DNA from: Zonotrichia leucophrys gambelii
Taxonomy: Eukaryota; Chordata; Aves; Passeriformes; Passerellidae
DNA: 64,000 nt
Assembly (NCBI RefSeq): GCF_028769735.1
Contig: NW_026992282.1
Span: 124,001-188,000 of the forward strand
Direction of reading: 5' to 3'
The position numbers and the translations under genes are program-made. Shown here piece after piece: positions 1 through 10,840 of this stretch. The notes beneath the pieces were generated by a model. The model was given only the letters and a program-made list of their open reading frames with translations, searched no databases and was not told where the DNA came from. The first letter of the stretch is position 1, and every line of letters begins with the position of its first letter.

Positions 1-1700
1 AGAAATAACAACACAACAATCACTAAGAGAACAAATAGTCCTGTTTTAGCTCAACATCATTCATCCCTTCAACTCCTTGGATTGGAAGAGTTTATTGAAC
101 CACTCTTTGTTTTCCACTTGAAGCTTCTTGAACCCTTCCTTCAGTACCTGAATGTTCCTGTGGATCAAGTCAAGTGTCTACACAGCCATGCCCATGTGCC
201 CAGAGTAAAAACTCTATTTCTGTTTGGCAATGTGGCCTGTCTGATGGTCTCTATGTCTGAGAGCAGGCCACTCAATGTGAGGGAGGTAGCATTGGTTTGC
301 TTACTTAACAGGCACCCAAGATGATCTGATTGTCCTAAAACTTTAGCTGCAGCCACCCAAAGTAGTCCAAATTGGGGGTGCTACCATCCAGTACCTGGAT
401 TAAAGCTTTCAAAGCCATCTCTTTGATATCATCCAATACTTCTCTGGGGATACCTGCTGCTTGATCATCTGGTCAGCTGTGTTGTCCTTCTCTGGCTAGA
501 TGGTTGATTGTGGATTCTGCCTGTGCCTCATTATTAGCATAGTCTGCTATTAATTGATTTAGTAAACACTTCTATCCCCCTTCCACAGAGTGTGTTCTGT
601 AGGTGACACCAACATGATCATAATATATTTTAAATCATATGAAGTTAAGGCATGTGCTGTAAACATGGCCCTCATCAGGCCATTAAAACAAGTTAAGTCC
701 TTCCCATGGTCTTTAGCTGCCCTACACAGATCCTTGATTTCCTTGTAAACCAATGGCTGATACCTGGGATTCTGCCCCCTTCTTTCATAACATACGGGGG
801 CAATACGAGTTTTGTGACTATTTGCAGGTCTCCTTCCTTAACTGCTTCTTTCCAGATCCTTTCCTAGGGGGGGGAGGTGCAAGGTGGTGGGGGGAATCCA
901 AACTGTCTTCTGGGGAGGAAGAATAACTTGGAGCAGAAACATTTGGATTAGAAATAGTGTGACAGTTAGGCTTAGTATCCTTGACCATGGGGGTTATATT
1001 GTTGCTGGAGGGTGAGGCAGAGGGCGCTGCCATTTTGTCAGGTGTTGGAGAGGAAGGGCCTTGATTTAGCATGGCGGATTTCCAGGGTGGAGTTCTGGAG
1101 GCATGGCCCAGGGTGAGGGTGGAATGATTGACAGTGGAGGCATGACCCACAGTTGTGGGGCTGGAGTTTGGAGGTTCGTTCAGGGTGGAAGAGAAGGTTG
1201 TGGTTGCAGGAAGTGGAGGAGCCAAGATGGAGGGAGGATGGTCAGGCTCCTGAGCCACATTCAGGCTCCTTCCATCTTGAGTGTCCCGGGTGTGATGCTC
1301 CAAGGCTACGCAGCCATTGCCATCTTGGACCATCATGGAAGGTCTGAGAAAGGCCGGTTTGAGGGGAGGTCCTGAGTTAGAAGTGACCAATGGATTGAGT
1401 TTTCAACACACTGCTTGCTGGCGAAGGGTCTCAAGGATGGTGTGGAAGATGGGTAGCATGCCGGGTGAAGTGGGGCCCCTTTTGATAATAAGGTTGTACA
1501 ATTTAACTCTCACTGAGTCCCAAAATTCAGTGGTATGGATTTCATCAGCAGAGAGGTCTGCAAAATTTTTAATGATCCACCTTATGATTCATTTTAATTT
1601 GTTCTTTGAAAATATTATGTCATGATCAATGAGAATTAAAGCATCCATATATGCTCCTTTCTACTTTGGACATCTGGCTGCCCATTTTTCTCCTTCTCTA
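1..1700 (-). pseudogene. gag: gag remnant of a class II (beta-like) ERV, cut by the window edge
   Basis: Read on the minus strand, this holds pieces of a Gag polyprotein, the structural precursor of retroviral particles. About 1660-1400 has matrix-like sequence (FWDSVRVKLYNLIIKRG). 1390-818 is an open, proline- and serine-rich linker of 190 codons. 753-559 has a capsid segment with KEIKDLCRAAKDHG, a stretch characteristic of beta/alpha-type capsids. Frames change between the blocks and several stops intervene, so no single Gag can be made. Position fits the primer site at 1988-2005 and the LTR above it. The rest of the element would lie to the left of the window. Assignment to class II is fairly secure; the family is not identified. 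Confidence 0.65.
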
Positions 1701-1987
1701 CCTTATGGGGAAGAGCCACCAGAACATCCCAAATCAATTATGGGACATGGGTGCATATTGTAAGAACACAGTGGCAAAATGAGCAAAAAATGTCTTGCAT
1801 TTCCCCAAACCCACCTGCAATCCCATGTGGGTGAAACCATCGTTGTCCCTGCCAATCCTGGGCAAGGTCCCTCAAAACAACGATGAATCCACTGGGCTCA
1901 GCACACTCCAAAATCCCAGGGAGCACTGGCCTATCCATCAGCTAACCTCAGCTGACATGACTGAATTAGGGAGCCCTGAATGTCATG

Positions 1988-2005
1988 GTCTCTGTTCGGG
2001 CGCCA
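1988..2005 (-). other. Primer binding site, tRNA-Lys type
   Basis: The minus strand reads TGGCGCCCGAACAGAGAC, which matches the consensus tRNA-Lys(UUU) primer site at 17 of 18 positions. It lies directly below the LTR at 2006-2436 and upstream of the gag remnant, as expected for a minus-strand provirus. Confidence 0.85.
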
Positions 2006-2436
2006 AAGGTCACAATGCAGGTGGCTGCAATAAACCTCTCTGGTTCCCTGACTTCAGGGCGAGGGTGGCAAAAATGAAAAGGAGCAGGATCAATGGAGAT
2101 TTTAAAAGAAACTGTAATAACAGGGTGAAAAACAATGAACATGGAGAAGTCGAGAACAGTATGAGAGGCAGGATCCAAAGACCCGAGGCATAGGGGAAGC
2201 AACAACATGTACACTTGGGGGTAGAACACTCTAGAACAATAGCCATAGTGGGGAAACAAGTAACCAATAGAGGGAGAGAACTTGGACAACTTAGCATAAG
2301 AACACTAAAGGCTTATGGGGGAACTCTCAAGCTTACCCTAATTTAAACAAATGATTTCTAGGGCTTGAAACTCATGCCCAAATCTTTTGGCATAAAATCT
2401 GGCTGACTCTGAGTTACAGCCGGGCTAACTCCCACA
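2006..2436 (-). mobile_element. 5' LTR of the tRNA-Lys class II ERV
   Basis: This is the sequence above the primer site. On the minus strand a plausible LTR begins TGTGGGAGTTAGC at 2436 and runs to about CACCTGCA near 2016, leaving a short spacer before the primer site. Beyond 2436 the sequence changes to minisatellite. No target-site duplication can be tested because the other LTR is outside the window. The upper boundary is an inference from the TG start. Confidence 0.55.
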
Positions 2437-2610
2437 CTGCTGCTTTGCACTGGCCCCTTGGAACCATGTGGCCCAACAGAGCCACAATGATGTCCTTGGT
2501 TCCACGAGACTCTACAGTGTCACAATGGTCCCTTGGATCCATGGTGCTCTGCAATGTCACAATCACCCCTTCATTTCACAAGGCTCTCAATCTCACTTTG
2601 GTATCCATAG
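2437..2610. repeat. Minisatellite fragment, ~38-bp unit
   Basis: Degenerate tandem units of the form CACAATGGNCCCTTGGNTCCATG. Same family as the arrays at 3660-4490, 6410-7109, 48640-49610 and 59357-60068. Noncoding; apparent reading frames here are by-products of the repeat. Confidence 0.7.
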
Positions 2611-2876
2611 TAAGGAAACCACGGAGCCCCCATGTTTCAGAAGCTGATGAATGGCAGCCACCAGACGCCAAGGCAAGCCGGACACGCCTGTCCTGGCAGG
2701 TTTACTTGGAGCAACCCTTGGATATTTGAAATTATGAATGCAGAGTCCTAACTTCAGACATTTGTGCCTGGAGAAGGATGATTTTTTCCATATAAAGAAC
2801 AGCACAGAGTCCTTTCCAGTGTTTGGAAAACAGGTGAGTCCTGGAACTCATGAGTCAAAGACCAGACAGACCTGTC
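2610..2876. repeat. Satellite unit, left part (reverse orientation)
   Basis: Resembles the reverse complement of the ~180-bp units at 60069-60950: CCTTGGATAT, then a TTTTTCCATATAAAG block, then a CCAGTGTTTGGAAAACAG block. The unit resumes at 3444 after the solo LTR, so the LTR inserted into the satellite. Confidence 0.65.
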
Positions 2877-3438
2877 TGTTGTTGCGGTGTGTTGCAATGT
2901 CCTGTTTTAAACTTCCGGGTCCCTTCCCAGGTGTGCCTATACCTTCTCCCTTCCCCCTTGCCCCTTGCTGAGTGTGCCCTGTCAATCAGGCTAACATACC
3001 AGCAAGGCGTCGTGTGGTTGGTCCCTCAGGCCTGGGGGACATTGGATAGGTGTACCTAGTCCCTTGAGACCCTGCCCCTTTCACCTGGTTGGTAGCTCAC
3101 CTGTCCCCTCCCCTTACCCTGTCCCGGAGCTTAAAAGGTTAATGAGACCATGCGGCCTCCATTCTGGTTGGAGGAGTTGCCCCGGTTCAGACCTCTGTAA
3201 CCATGGAATAAACATCTGGATATAACCCTCCAGCAGAATCCTCTCCTTCTTCTCTTCACCATCACCAGAAGCTCTCTCTCCTGAGGTAAACAGAGTTACT
3301 GACAAGCCTGGACTTGCACCAGTGCCCCGCTGCAATCTCCAGCAGCCAAGGTATCTCTGGGGTAAAGCACCACAGAAGCCGCCTTTGGCTCAGCAGCGAG
3401 GGTCACACTGACCCAGGCACAATCTAACTGGTTATAGT
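2877..3438 (+). mobile_element. Solo LTR, same family as the LTR at 61900-62452
   Basis: Starts TGTTGTTGCGGTGTG and aligns along most of its length, in the opposite orientation, with the 3' LTR at 61900-62452. TATA-like CTTAAAAGG lies near 3130, and the AATAAA signal near 3207. The five-base string CTGTC occurs at 2872-2876 and 3439-3443 and may be the target-site duplication, although the implied right end is not the usual CA. There is no internal retroviral sequence, so it is a recombined solo LTR. Confidence 0.75.
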
Positions 3439-3443
3439 CTGTC

Positions 3444-3660
3444 CTGGCAGCTTTTGTCTGGCAGCAATTCTTGGATGCACAGAAATTTGTAAGTGGAATC
3501 CTAATTTTGGCCATTGATACCTGGAAAAGATGGACAGTTCTTTTCCACACAAAGGAAAACCCAGAACCCCAGCTTTTCAAGGGCAGGTGGGAGTGGTCTT
3601 CCACATTCCAAAGTCAGCCAGACTTGTCAGGTGATCCCTGGGAGGCCAAGGCAGCCACAC
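3444..3660. repeat. Satellite unit, right part
   Basis: Continues the unit interrupted by the solo LTR: CCTAATTTTGGCCATTGATACC, GACAGTTCTTTTCCACACAAAG and GGGCAGGTGGGAG blocks match reverse-oriented units of 60069-60950. Confidence 0.6.
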
Positions 3661-4490
3661 CTATTTCATGTTCCCTTGGTTCCACAGGGAACACATAGCT
3701 GCCTTAAGTGTCACAAGAGCTCCTTGCTTCCATGAGGCCTTGCAATTTCACTATGGTTGTCTTGCTTCCATGATGTCCCGTGGTGTCATAATGGCCCCTC
3801 AATTACACAAGTTCTTAAGGATCTTAATGGTCTCCATGGTTCCACATGGCCCCACAGTGTCCTAACGATCTATTGATTCCATGAAGCTTCGCTGTGTCCA
3901 ATGGCCCCTTGGTTCTATTGGGGCCCAGTAGTGCAGCAATGATTCCCTTGGTTCCACAAGTTCCCATAGTGTCACAATGGCCCGTCCTTCCATGAGCCCC
4001 TGCAGGGTCACAATGGTCGCCATGATTCCCATGGGGCCTTGCAATGTCACGATGCTCTCTATGGATCCACAGTGCCTTGAAGGATCACAATGGCCCTTTG
4101 GCTCCATGAGGCCCTGAAATGCAGCAATGGCCTCTTGGTTCCACAAAGCCCCGCTACTTCATACTGGCCCCTTGGGACCATGCAGTCCAACAGAGCCACA
4201 AAGATGTTCTTGGTTCCACAAGAACAGAAAGATATTCTTTGTTCCACGAGGCCCCACAGTGTCACAGTTGCCCCTTGGATCCATGGTACCTGCAGTGTCA
4301 CAATGTTCTCCTTGGTTCCACAAGTTCCTACACTGGAACAGGTTCCACAAGGGCCTGCAGTGTCACCATGGCCCATTGGTTCCACAATCCTGCACAGTGT
4401 CTGTGGGATCTCAGCACCTCAGGACTGAGGTGCCGAGCCACCGAGACCACCCTTGGGGGGCTCAGGAGTCCTGGAATGTTGCCAGAAGTG
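3660..4490. repeat. Minisatellite array, ~38-bp unit (reverse orientation)
   Basis: About twenty degenerate units built on TTGGTTCCATGAGGCCCTGCAGTGTCACAATGGCCC-like sequence. Orientation is the reverse of the arrays at 6410-7109 and 59357-60068 and the same as 48640-49610. Open frames on both strands are repeat artefacts. Confidence 0.8.
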
Positions 4491-4530
4491 TCTGGTGGCT
4501 GGACTTTGATCCTACACAGGAGACGACACC

Positions 4531-5000
4531 TGTATGAGGATAGGAGGATTTCACCGGGGTGAATGGTGAAGGGATTAGATAAATTAGAGGGTGAGACACA
4601 GGGTTTAGGATTTCTGTACAGGGGGGTTTAGAGAAGTAAGATGGAGGAATTGGGGCGTGTCCTGTCCTTCTTCTTCTTCTCCTCCATCTTCTGTGGTGAT
4701 GGTGGCACTTTGGGATTGGTCATTACTAAAAGTGCACCGGGCAATAAGAATAAAAGGTATTGGGGAAAAATGATAAATATTGTACACGTAGCTTTGGGTA
4801 TAAAGATAGGTGACTCTCCGGAGGGCGAGACAGTGTGCTCATGGCTGGCTGCTGAGCAGACCTCTGTCGGGCCGAAAGAAAATCTTTTAGATAAACAATT
4901 AATAAACATAGAGACCGAAAGAAGAACTGAAGCCTCTTCTCGTTCTTTGATACGCGGGCTGCCCCAAGGCCACTCCGGGCCTTTCCAGGCCCTCCAAACA
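4531..5000 (+). mobile_element. Solo LTR, unassigned ERV family
   Basis: Runs from TGTATGAGGA to CCTCCAAACA, with a TATA-like AATAAAAGG near 4750, an AATAAA signal at 4901-4906 and a GC-rich 3' part, the usual LTR order. A 173-codon frame over 4641-5162 runs through its promoter and out the other side and is not taken as a gene. No target-site duplication was found. Flanked by minisatellite on the left and a satellite fragment on the right (5001-5155). Confidence 0.55.
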
Positions 5001-5155
5001 GCCGAAAACTGGACAAGTGTCAAAATGGTCTCCATAGGAAGGAAACAACTGGTGCAACAGACCCCAGTGGTGCAGGGGCAGATGAAAGGCAGTCACCAGA
5101 GGCCAAGTCCAGCCAGACTTGACTGTATGGGCAGATTTTGCCTGGGACTAACCCT

Positions 5156-5732
5156 TGTGTAATGGGTTAATGTCTCAAGTTTGTTCATCAAGTTGCTAAA
5201 GTCTACGAAGAGAAGGAAGCCAAGAATAGAAAACCCACAAAATAAATATAATGGGCTAAGATGTTGCAAAATGAATGTCATAAGGCTTAAACCACAATAT
5301 GTTACAAGCTAATATGTTGAAAGGCTGGATATGCAATATGTAACTATATGCAGCTACATGGCTATATATGGTAAAGGCTATTGCAGAGTCGTCAAAACCT
5401 TGAAGAAGAGGCTGGAACCTTCCTCCAAACGACCACCAGAAGGCAGAAAAAGACCCCCTAGCAACTATTGGCGCAGACGCAGAGTACACCGGAAGAATTG
5501 CATCTCCAGGAAAAATAGATATATAAAAAGCCTGCGAATTGTCGGGTGGGGTCTGGGCCATTGGCGGAGTGGTGACTCCTTGGCCACACCCAACGCTACC
5601 AGGTGGGTGCAAGTCCTTGGCTTCACCCAGCACTGTAATTTGCCTATTATCAGCTTACTCTGCTAATTCAATAAATTCTCTACTGATTGAACTTAACAAA
5701 TGGTGGCTCATTTCCACTACCAACTTATAACA
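5156..5732 (+). mobile_element. Solo LTR related to the tRNA-His provirus LTR
   Basis: TATA box ATATATAAAAAG near 5519, AATAAA at 5670-5675, and a 3' end CTTATAACA at 5732. The block CGACCACCAG followed by CCCCCTAGCAAC, and the TATAACA terminus, are shared with the LTR at 57687-58217 read on its own strand, so this is a divergent member of that family. The left end is uncertain; TG at 5156 is the best guess. No target duplication seen. Confidence 0.6.
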
Positions 5733-5798
5733 GAGACTTTCACATAATCTTGTGTAGTTACCTGCAAGAAATGTATCATTCTAAGAAATTTTCCCAAC

Positions 5799-6345
5799 TG
5801 ACATGAATAGAGGCTTGTAGGATATTTTAGGGGAAACCCTCCAAGCCAGGGACTGGGCTCTGGCCAAGCCCTGGGCCCTCCTGGTCAGGAAACATTCCAT
5901 GAGATCTGGGAGTTTATGTGCTAAAAATATCATCAAGTCACTTTGACTTACTCATTTGGGCCTATGAAAGCTGGACACACTTTTGGAGCAAATTCAGAGA
6001 CCTCACCTATGGGTGGATGCACCACGTAGGATTTTCCCAAGTGCTTGGAAGAATTCTCCAGGTCCTTGCTGTGAAATTGGGCTCTCCAGCAACTGCGGAC
6101 TCTGGATGATGGTAAAGTGCTCAGGCAATTGGGGATGTGTCTTTCTCAATCCCTATCCTTTCTCCCCTGTAATAATGATTAGGTGCATTACCTTGCTTCT
6201 TTTTGCTTGTTGCTAAAGCCAAGCACGTAGTTGTACTGAATGTATAATTTTACTTTTGTGTTGTCTTAACACTCACAGTAAAATAAAACCATTCTTCCCA
6301 TTGGTTTCTGTGCTCTTTAAATCACCCCTGCCAGCTGGCAGAACA
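5799..6345 (+). mobile_element. LTR-like element, family unknown
   Basis: TGACATGAATAGAG at the left, an AATAAA-type signal in GTAAAATAAAACC near 6283, and GGCAGAACA at 6345. Boundaries rest on TG...CA ends only. No internal retroviral genes and no clear target duplication. May also be two fragments. Confidence 0.35.
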
Positions 6346-6409
6346 GGTATCAGAACCTGATGAAAGCCGGGCTCTGCTGTGATCTAGCTGGGCCCATGGA
6401 ATGCAGAGG

Positions 6410-7109
6410 GCCACTGTCAGTCCATGGAACCCATGGGAGCAAGGCTCAGATGTGAAAAAGGCATGCACCATGGAACCCCAGAGACCCTGATGGAGCCAGG
6501 GCTGCAGTGTGTCACAGAGGGAGGGACATCATGGCAGCAGGAGAGCATTGTGAGGCTGTGGAACAATGTGGCACCAAGGTTCCACTGGGACTTGACAGAA
6601 CCCCATGGATGTGAATGGCTCCAAACAGGGCCAGGAAACACTTTCCAGACAAAGCCCAGGGAGGAGGATTTGCCATTGTGACCCGTTGTGCGGCACCATG
6701 GAACCAAACAGAGCACTGTGACACTGCAGGGCTCCGTGGAACTGAGAACTTGTATGACAGCGAGGAGCCCAATGGAACCAAGGGGCCATTCCATCCTTCA
6801 GGGCTTCACAGAAACAAGGTGCCATTGTGATACTGCAGAACCAAAAGAGACCACTGTGACACTGAGGGGCTTCATGGAACCAATGAGACCATTCTGACAC
6901 TCCGAGTCCCCATGGAACCAAGGAGCCATTGTGACACCACAGGGCCTCATAGAACCAAGGCAACCACTGTGACACTGCAAGGCCTCATGGAAGCAAGGGG
7001 CCATTGTGTCACTGTGGGTCTCCAAGAAAGCAAGGGGCCAGTGTGACACATCCAGGCCTGGTGGAACCAAGGGGCCATTGTGATCCTGGGGAACCCAATA
7101 GAACCAAGG
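6410..7109. repeat. Minisatellite array, ~38-bp unit (forward orientation)
   Basis: Units such as CATGGAACCAAGGGGCCATT and GTGACACTGCAGGGCCTC repeat through the region. From about 6690 to 7080 the order of variant units matches 59480-59870 almost unit for unit in the same orientation, so these two arrays descend from one array. Confidence 0.8.
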
Positions 7110-7565
7110 TGATGAGAGCACAGAGACTAATATCGCAGAAAGCATACAGGCCTGCATGATAGAAAAAGGGCACGGTCATTTGCAAGGCATAAGTGCATAA
7201 CCAGGCCTGAAGCCAGCAGACAGTCCTTGAAATGCCCTTGGCCTGGTGATAAAGAGAAGTTGGTCAATTACACAATGCCTCCAGGCCCGCTAGCAGACTA
7301 TCAGTAAACCGCAAGGCAGAACTATTGCAAAATAAGCAGAAGCATGAACAGCTGGTGTGCACCAATCATAGCATTAGTAAAACCGCATGAACAGATATTT
7401 GTAACCAATAAAATGTAAGGTAAAGGCACATGGACAACTAACAATAGTATAAAAGAACATATCAAGCAGTAATAAATCAAACAAGATGCATACCACATAT
7501 TGAATCGCTTCTTGATTCCAGACCCCTTCTAAACCCCTTATCTCTATACCCTGCTCCATCCCACA
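7110..7565 (+). mobile_element. Solo LTR inserted at the end of the minisatellite
   Basis: Begins TGATGAGAGCACAG directly after a minisatellite unit and ends CATCCCACA. TATA box TATAAAAG at 7448-7455 and AATAAA at 7471-7476 are correctly spaced for an LTR promoter and polyadenylation signal. The target duplication is not clear. Confidence 0.6.
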
Positions 7566-8534
7566 GGAGGCTGCTGGTCCGTGCCAGTGTCCCCTGTGTG
7601 CTGCAGAGCTCTGGGGACCATCAGAGCAGCAGCTCCACGATACAGAACATCAAGGCTTCCCCACATACAAGTGCACAGCTGCAGCGTCTCCTGGTACATC
7701 ACAACAAGGTAGGTGTGATGAAGGTGGGGACACAGAATGGTGACTGAGGCTTGATGGCATTGCTGAGTATCCAGGGGGAATCTGTGCCTTCAGTCCCCAG
7801 GGAGACCTGGGTTGGGAGGATTGTTGGGGGGTGCTGGATTGGGCCCTGCATTGCAGCCAGCTGCCCTCTCCTCCTCAGCCCAGTGTGACCCTGCTGCACG
7901 GTGATGGACACATCTCCAGGGGCCTTAATGACCAGCATCGTACAGCAATCAGGACACAGGATGGGTCAGATATGGCCCTGTCAGGGCAAGGGGGTCAGTG
8001 AGGACAGGGGGCTGATTATCTGCAGGGTGCTGGCTGGGGGATGAGTGGGTCTTTGTGTACAGAGCTGGGTAATGTGGCATGGGTATTCTGTGTCTGGGGT
8101 AAGAAGGAAGGGGCAGAATGGAGCAGGAGGACTGGCACATGGGGCAACTGAGCTTGGAGCTGGAGTAACATGGGAGAATGGCCATGCCCAGTGTGGGACA
8201 AGACCTTGAGTCCTGAGGCGCTCACCCTTGTCCTTCACCGCCCAGGCCCTGCCACCTCAGGACAGCACCGGCCAGGCACAGCTCCTCGACAGGTCTCATG
8301 GGCCCCAGGGCTCGAGCAGCCTCTCCAGAACCACCAGACATCAACAGCCCCCAGCCAGCTGGAAAGGACTCAGCGCCCAGTGCTTGACCTGGGACATCTT
8401 GTCCGAAGCGAGAAACACCTGTAACAACTGTCATAAGGAACTTGACTATTTACTTGTATATAGTTGTTAAGTTAGTTGTATATAGTTATTAGGTTAATAA
8501 AAACTGTTAAAATTATAGGCAGAGCCTTACCTCA
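7566..8534. other. Unassigned unique-looking sequence
   Basis: No retroviral or host protein motif recognised in any frame. A plus-strand AATAAA lies in TTAATAAAAACTG near 8493, preceded by a TTGTATATAGTTGTTAAG repeat, so it could be the 3' end of an old transcript or element. Short frames on both strands lack supporting motifs. Confidence 0.3.
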
Positions 8535-9345
8535 CAGCCTGTCTCTCCCGGGGCTCCCTGGTGCTCCTTCAGCTCCTTCCCCCCTGCTGTGGCTCTGCCC
8601 CCGGGCTGAGCAGATCGAGCCCCGGGCCAGGCCCTGAGGCTGCTGATGTTCCCGCTGCGCCTGCCGGGCAGCCCTGAGGCTCCGGGCCGGCTGTGGGAGC
8701 AGGAGCCGCGCTGCAGAGCCCGCGGCCCTCACGGGCTGCGAAGGCACGGGCAGATGGCCATGGGGCCCAGCTGGCAATGCCGGCGCTGCTGCTCTCAGCT
8801 GCCGCCTGCAATCCTTACAGGCAGCCCTTTATGCCGGCTCAGGAGCTGCTCGGAGCCGTGCCCGAGGGCTGGCCCCGACCCGCGGCCCCCAAGGGCACTT
8901 GTCCCTTCATCTGTGCACTGCCACATTCCGAACTCATTTGTCAGTTCCCTCCTCCTCTTCCTTTCTGCAGGGTAGCGTTAGGGGCCGGCCCAGCGGCTTT
9001 CCTCCCGCACAGCCGGCAGCCCCTTGCCCACAGCTCCCTGGCGGGAGCCAGAGCTGCTTTCCAGCCGGGCAGCTCCGCCGTGTCCCGCAGCCCGGGCCGG
9101 CTCCTGCCCGCTGCCGGCGAGGCCCGGCGGCTGGGCCCGGCCATCCCGGGCCAGAGCAGCTCCTTGGCCGGGGGAACACAGCCGGACATGGGGGGACACA
9201 CAGCAACACAAAGGGGACACACGGCGGGCACCGTTTCCCGTGTCCCCATTGCCGCAGAGCAGCGCCGTGTGCGGGGCTGGCACAGACCCGGGCACAAAGG
9301 AATGTCTGTGCTGTCACCGGAGAAAGGACACGGCAGGGGTGCTGC
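8535..9345. promoter_or_regulatory. GC-rich, CpG-containing island without an assigned gene
   Basis: High GC with many CpG dinucleotides (for example GGGCCCGGCCATCCCGGGCC), contrasting with the AT-richer LTRs to the left. Long frames on both strands (the longest 220 codons at 8693-9355) are expected in GC-rich DNA and carry no recognisable domain. May be a promoter island or the decayed start of a duplicated zinc-finger locus. Confidence 0.4.
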
Positions 9346-9787
9346 TCACGGATGAGGGTGCTTGGGGCTGGGGGGGCTCTCTGACCTTCTCACACCTGGC
9401 GAGGCTGGGGGCGTCTCTGTCCCTCTCAGTTCTGATGTGACCCCACCCAAACATCATTGGGGTCAGAGGGACAGAGACACCCGCAAACCCCCAGAAGGGC
9501 TGAACCCAGGATTTGATTTGGGGCTGAGGATTTAGGAAGGGGCTGGAATTGGGGCTGGGTTTGGAGTTGGGCCTGAGATTTGGATTAGAGCTGGGATTGG
9601 AGTTAAGGCTAGACATGGGATTGCCTTTAGGGCTGGGGTTGGGATTGGGTCTGGGGATAGACAAGTCTGGGACTTGGATGTGATTAAATACAGAACTGTG
9701 AGTGTGTCTAAACATGGAGTGAGATTGAGACCACGATCAGGGTCAGGTTTGGGACTGAGCCCACCCAGAGCGGGATAGGGGGGATGT
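9346..9787 (-). repeat. Left arm of an inverted repeat around the locus A promoter
   Basis: Reverse-complement match to 12850-13290: both contain the run of GGGCTGGGATTGGAGTT-type hexamer-rich sequence, ACAGAACTGTGAGTGTGTCTAAACATGGAGTGAG (here on the plus strand, complementary in the other arm) and the CACCCAAACATCAT block. The arms are about 440 bp and enclose about 3 kb with the CpG promoter. Confidence 0.7.
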
Positions 9788-10840
9788 CACTGCAGGATGT
9801 CCCTGGCATCGTCCCAGCCCTCCTCAGGCACCTCCACACATGGGGGGCAGCAGGGTGCTCCAAGATCCAGGTGCTCCCATGCTGCCCCTCAATACCAGGC
9901 GAGCATTCCCTGAGGGTAGCCCTGACTGTGACTCTTGGAGTTCTGGGATCAGCCCTCACATCCCTGTGGGAGCAGCTGCAGACAGGATGAGAGATTTCCC
10001 CCCGTCTTTCCGGAGGAAGGGTGAAGCCCAGCTGCCCTTTTCTTCTGGTGCCTCCTCCTCTCCTCAGCTCAGGATGTCAAACTCTCCAGGAGCAGGAAAA
10101 TCCCCATTCCCTGTTTGCTTGTGGCTGCAGCCTGGAACATCCACCCAGAATGAAGAACTTTCTGACAGCCCTGCTGAATGACACTGGAAGTTTGTGAGAA
10201 AGGGAAGAAATTGTATTTTGATAGTAAATAAAAGGTGCAAAATTATTTCTTTCTGTCATATTCCTTTTCAGTCAGTTCCAGTCTGTTTGCAGAGTTCCAC
10301 CTTCTCAGCTGATTGTGTTTGTGTCCTCCTTTCTCTCCTGCCTCTCTTCCTGCTCTGTTTCTCTCTCGGTGTCTCCCTTGACCCAGGGCAGCTGCCACCA
10401 AAGGCCCTGCCCTGATTTAATTCACAATCCATGAGCTACAACAACCGTGAGTGAAGTTCTGAAGGCTGGCAGTGAAATGTCACTGTAGGATCTTGCTGCA
10501 CTTGGATTTTGACTCTTTCATAACAGCTTTGCCTTCAAGGGCAGGAACATATTTTCCTGGCTGGGAACTGGAATTCCAGCCCCTGGGAGTGTGTGCCATG
10601 GATTCCAGAGGGGTATTCCTGAGCCTCCCAGGGTGCTGCTCCTGCCGTGCCTCCCAAGGAACTGTGCAGGGCCAGGGGACAAGGTCCAGCACCTCTGTGG
10701 GCTGCCAGAGCACACAACAAAGGTGGCTTTGCCGGGCATTTTCCAGCACCTTCCCCGCTGGAAGCAGAGGGAGGGAGGAAATAGAAGCGAGTCCCTGACA
10801 GAATCCTGGAAGGATTGCGGTGGGAAGGGACCGTGCCCAT
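9788..10840. other. Intergenic sequence upstream of locus A
   Basis: No gene recognised. Contains an ATAGTAAATAAAAGG stretch near 10223 and several short frames with no domain. 10858-10980, just downstream, resembles 14412-14520. Confidence 0.3.

Noticed and set aside
4641..5162. 173-codon plus-strand frame
   Set aside because: It runs through the promoter and polyadenylation region of a solo LTR and into satellite sequence, with no domain.
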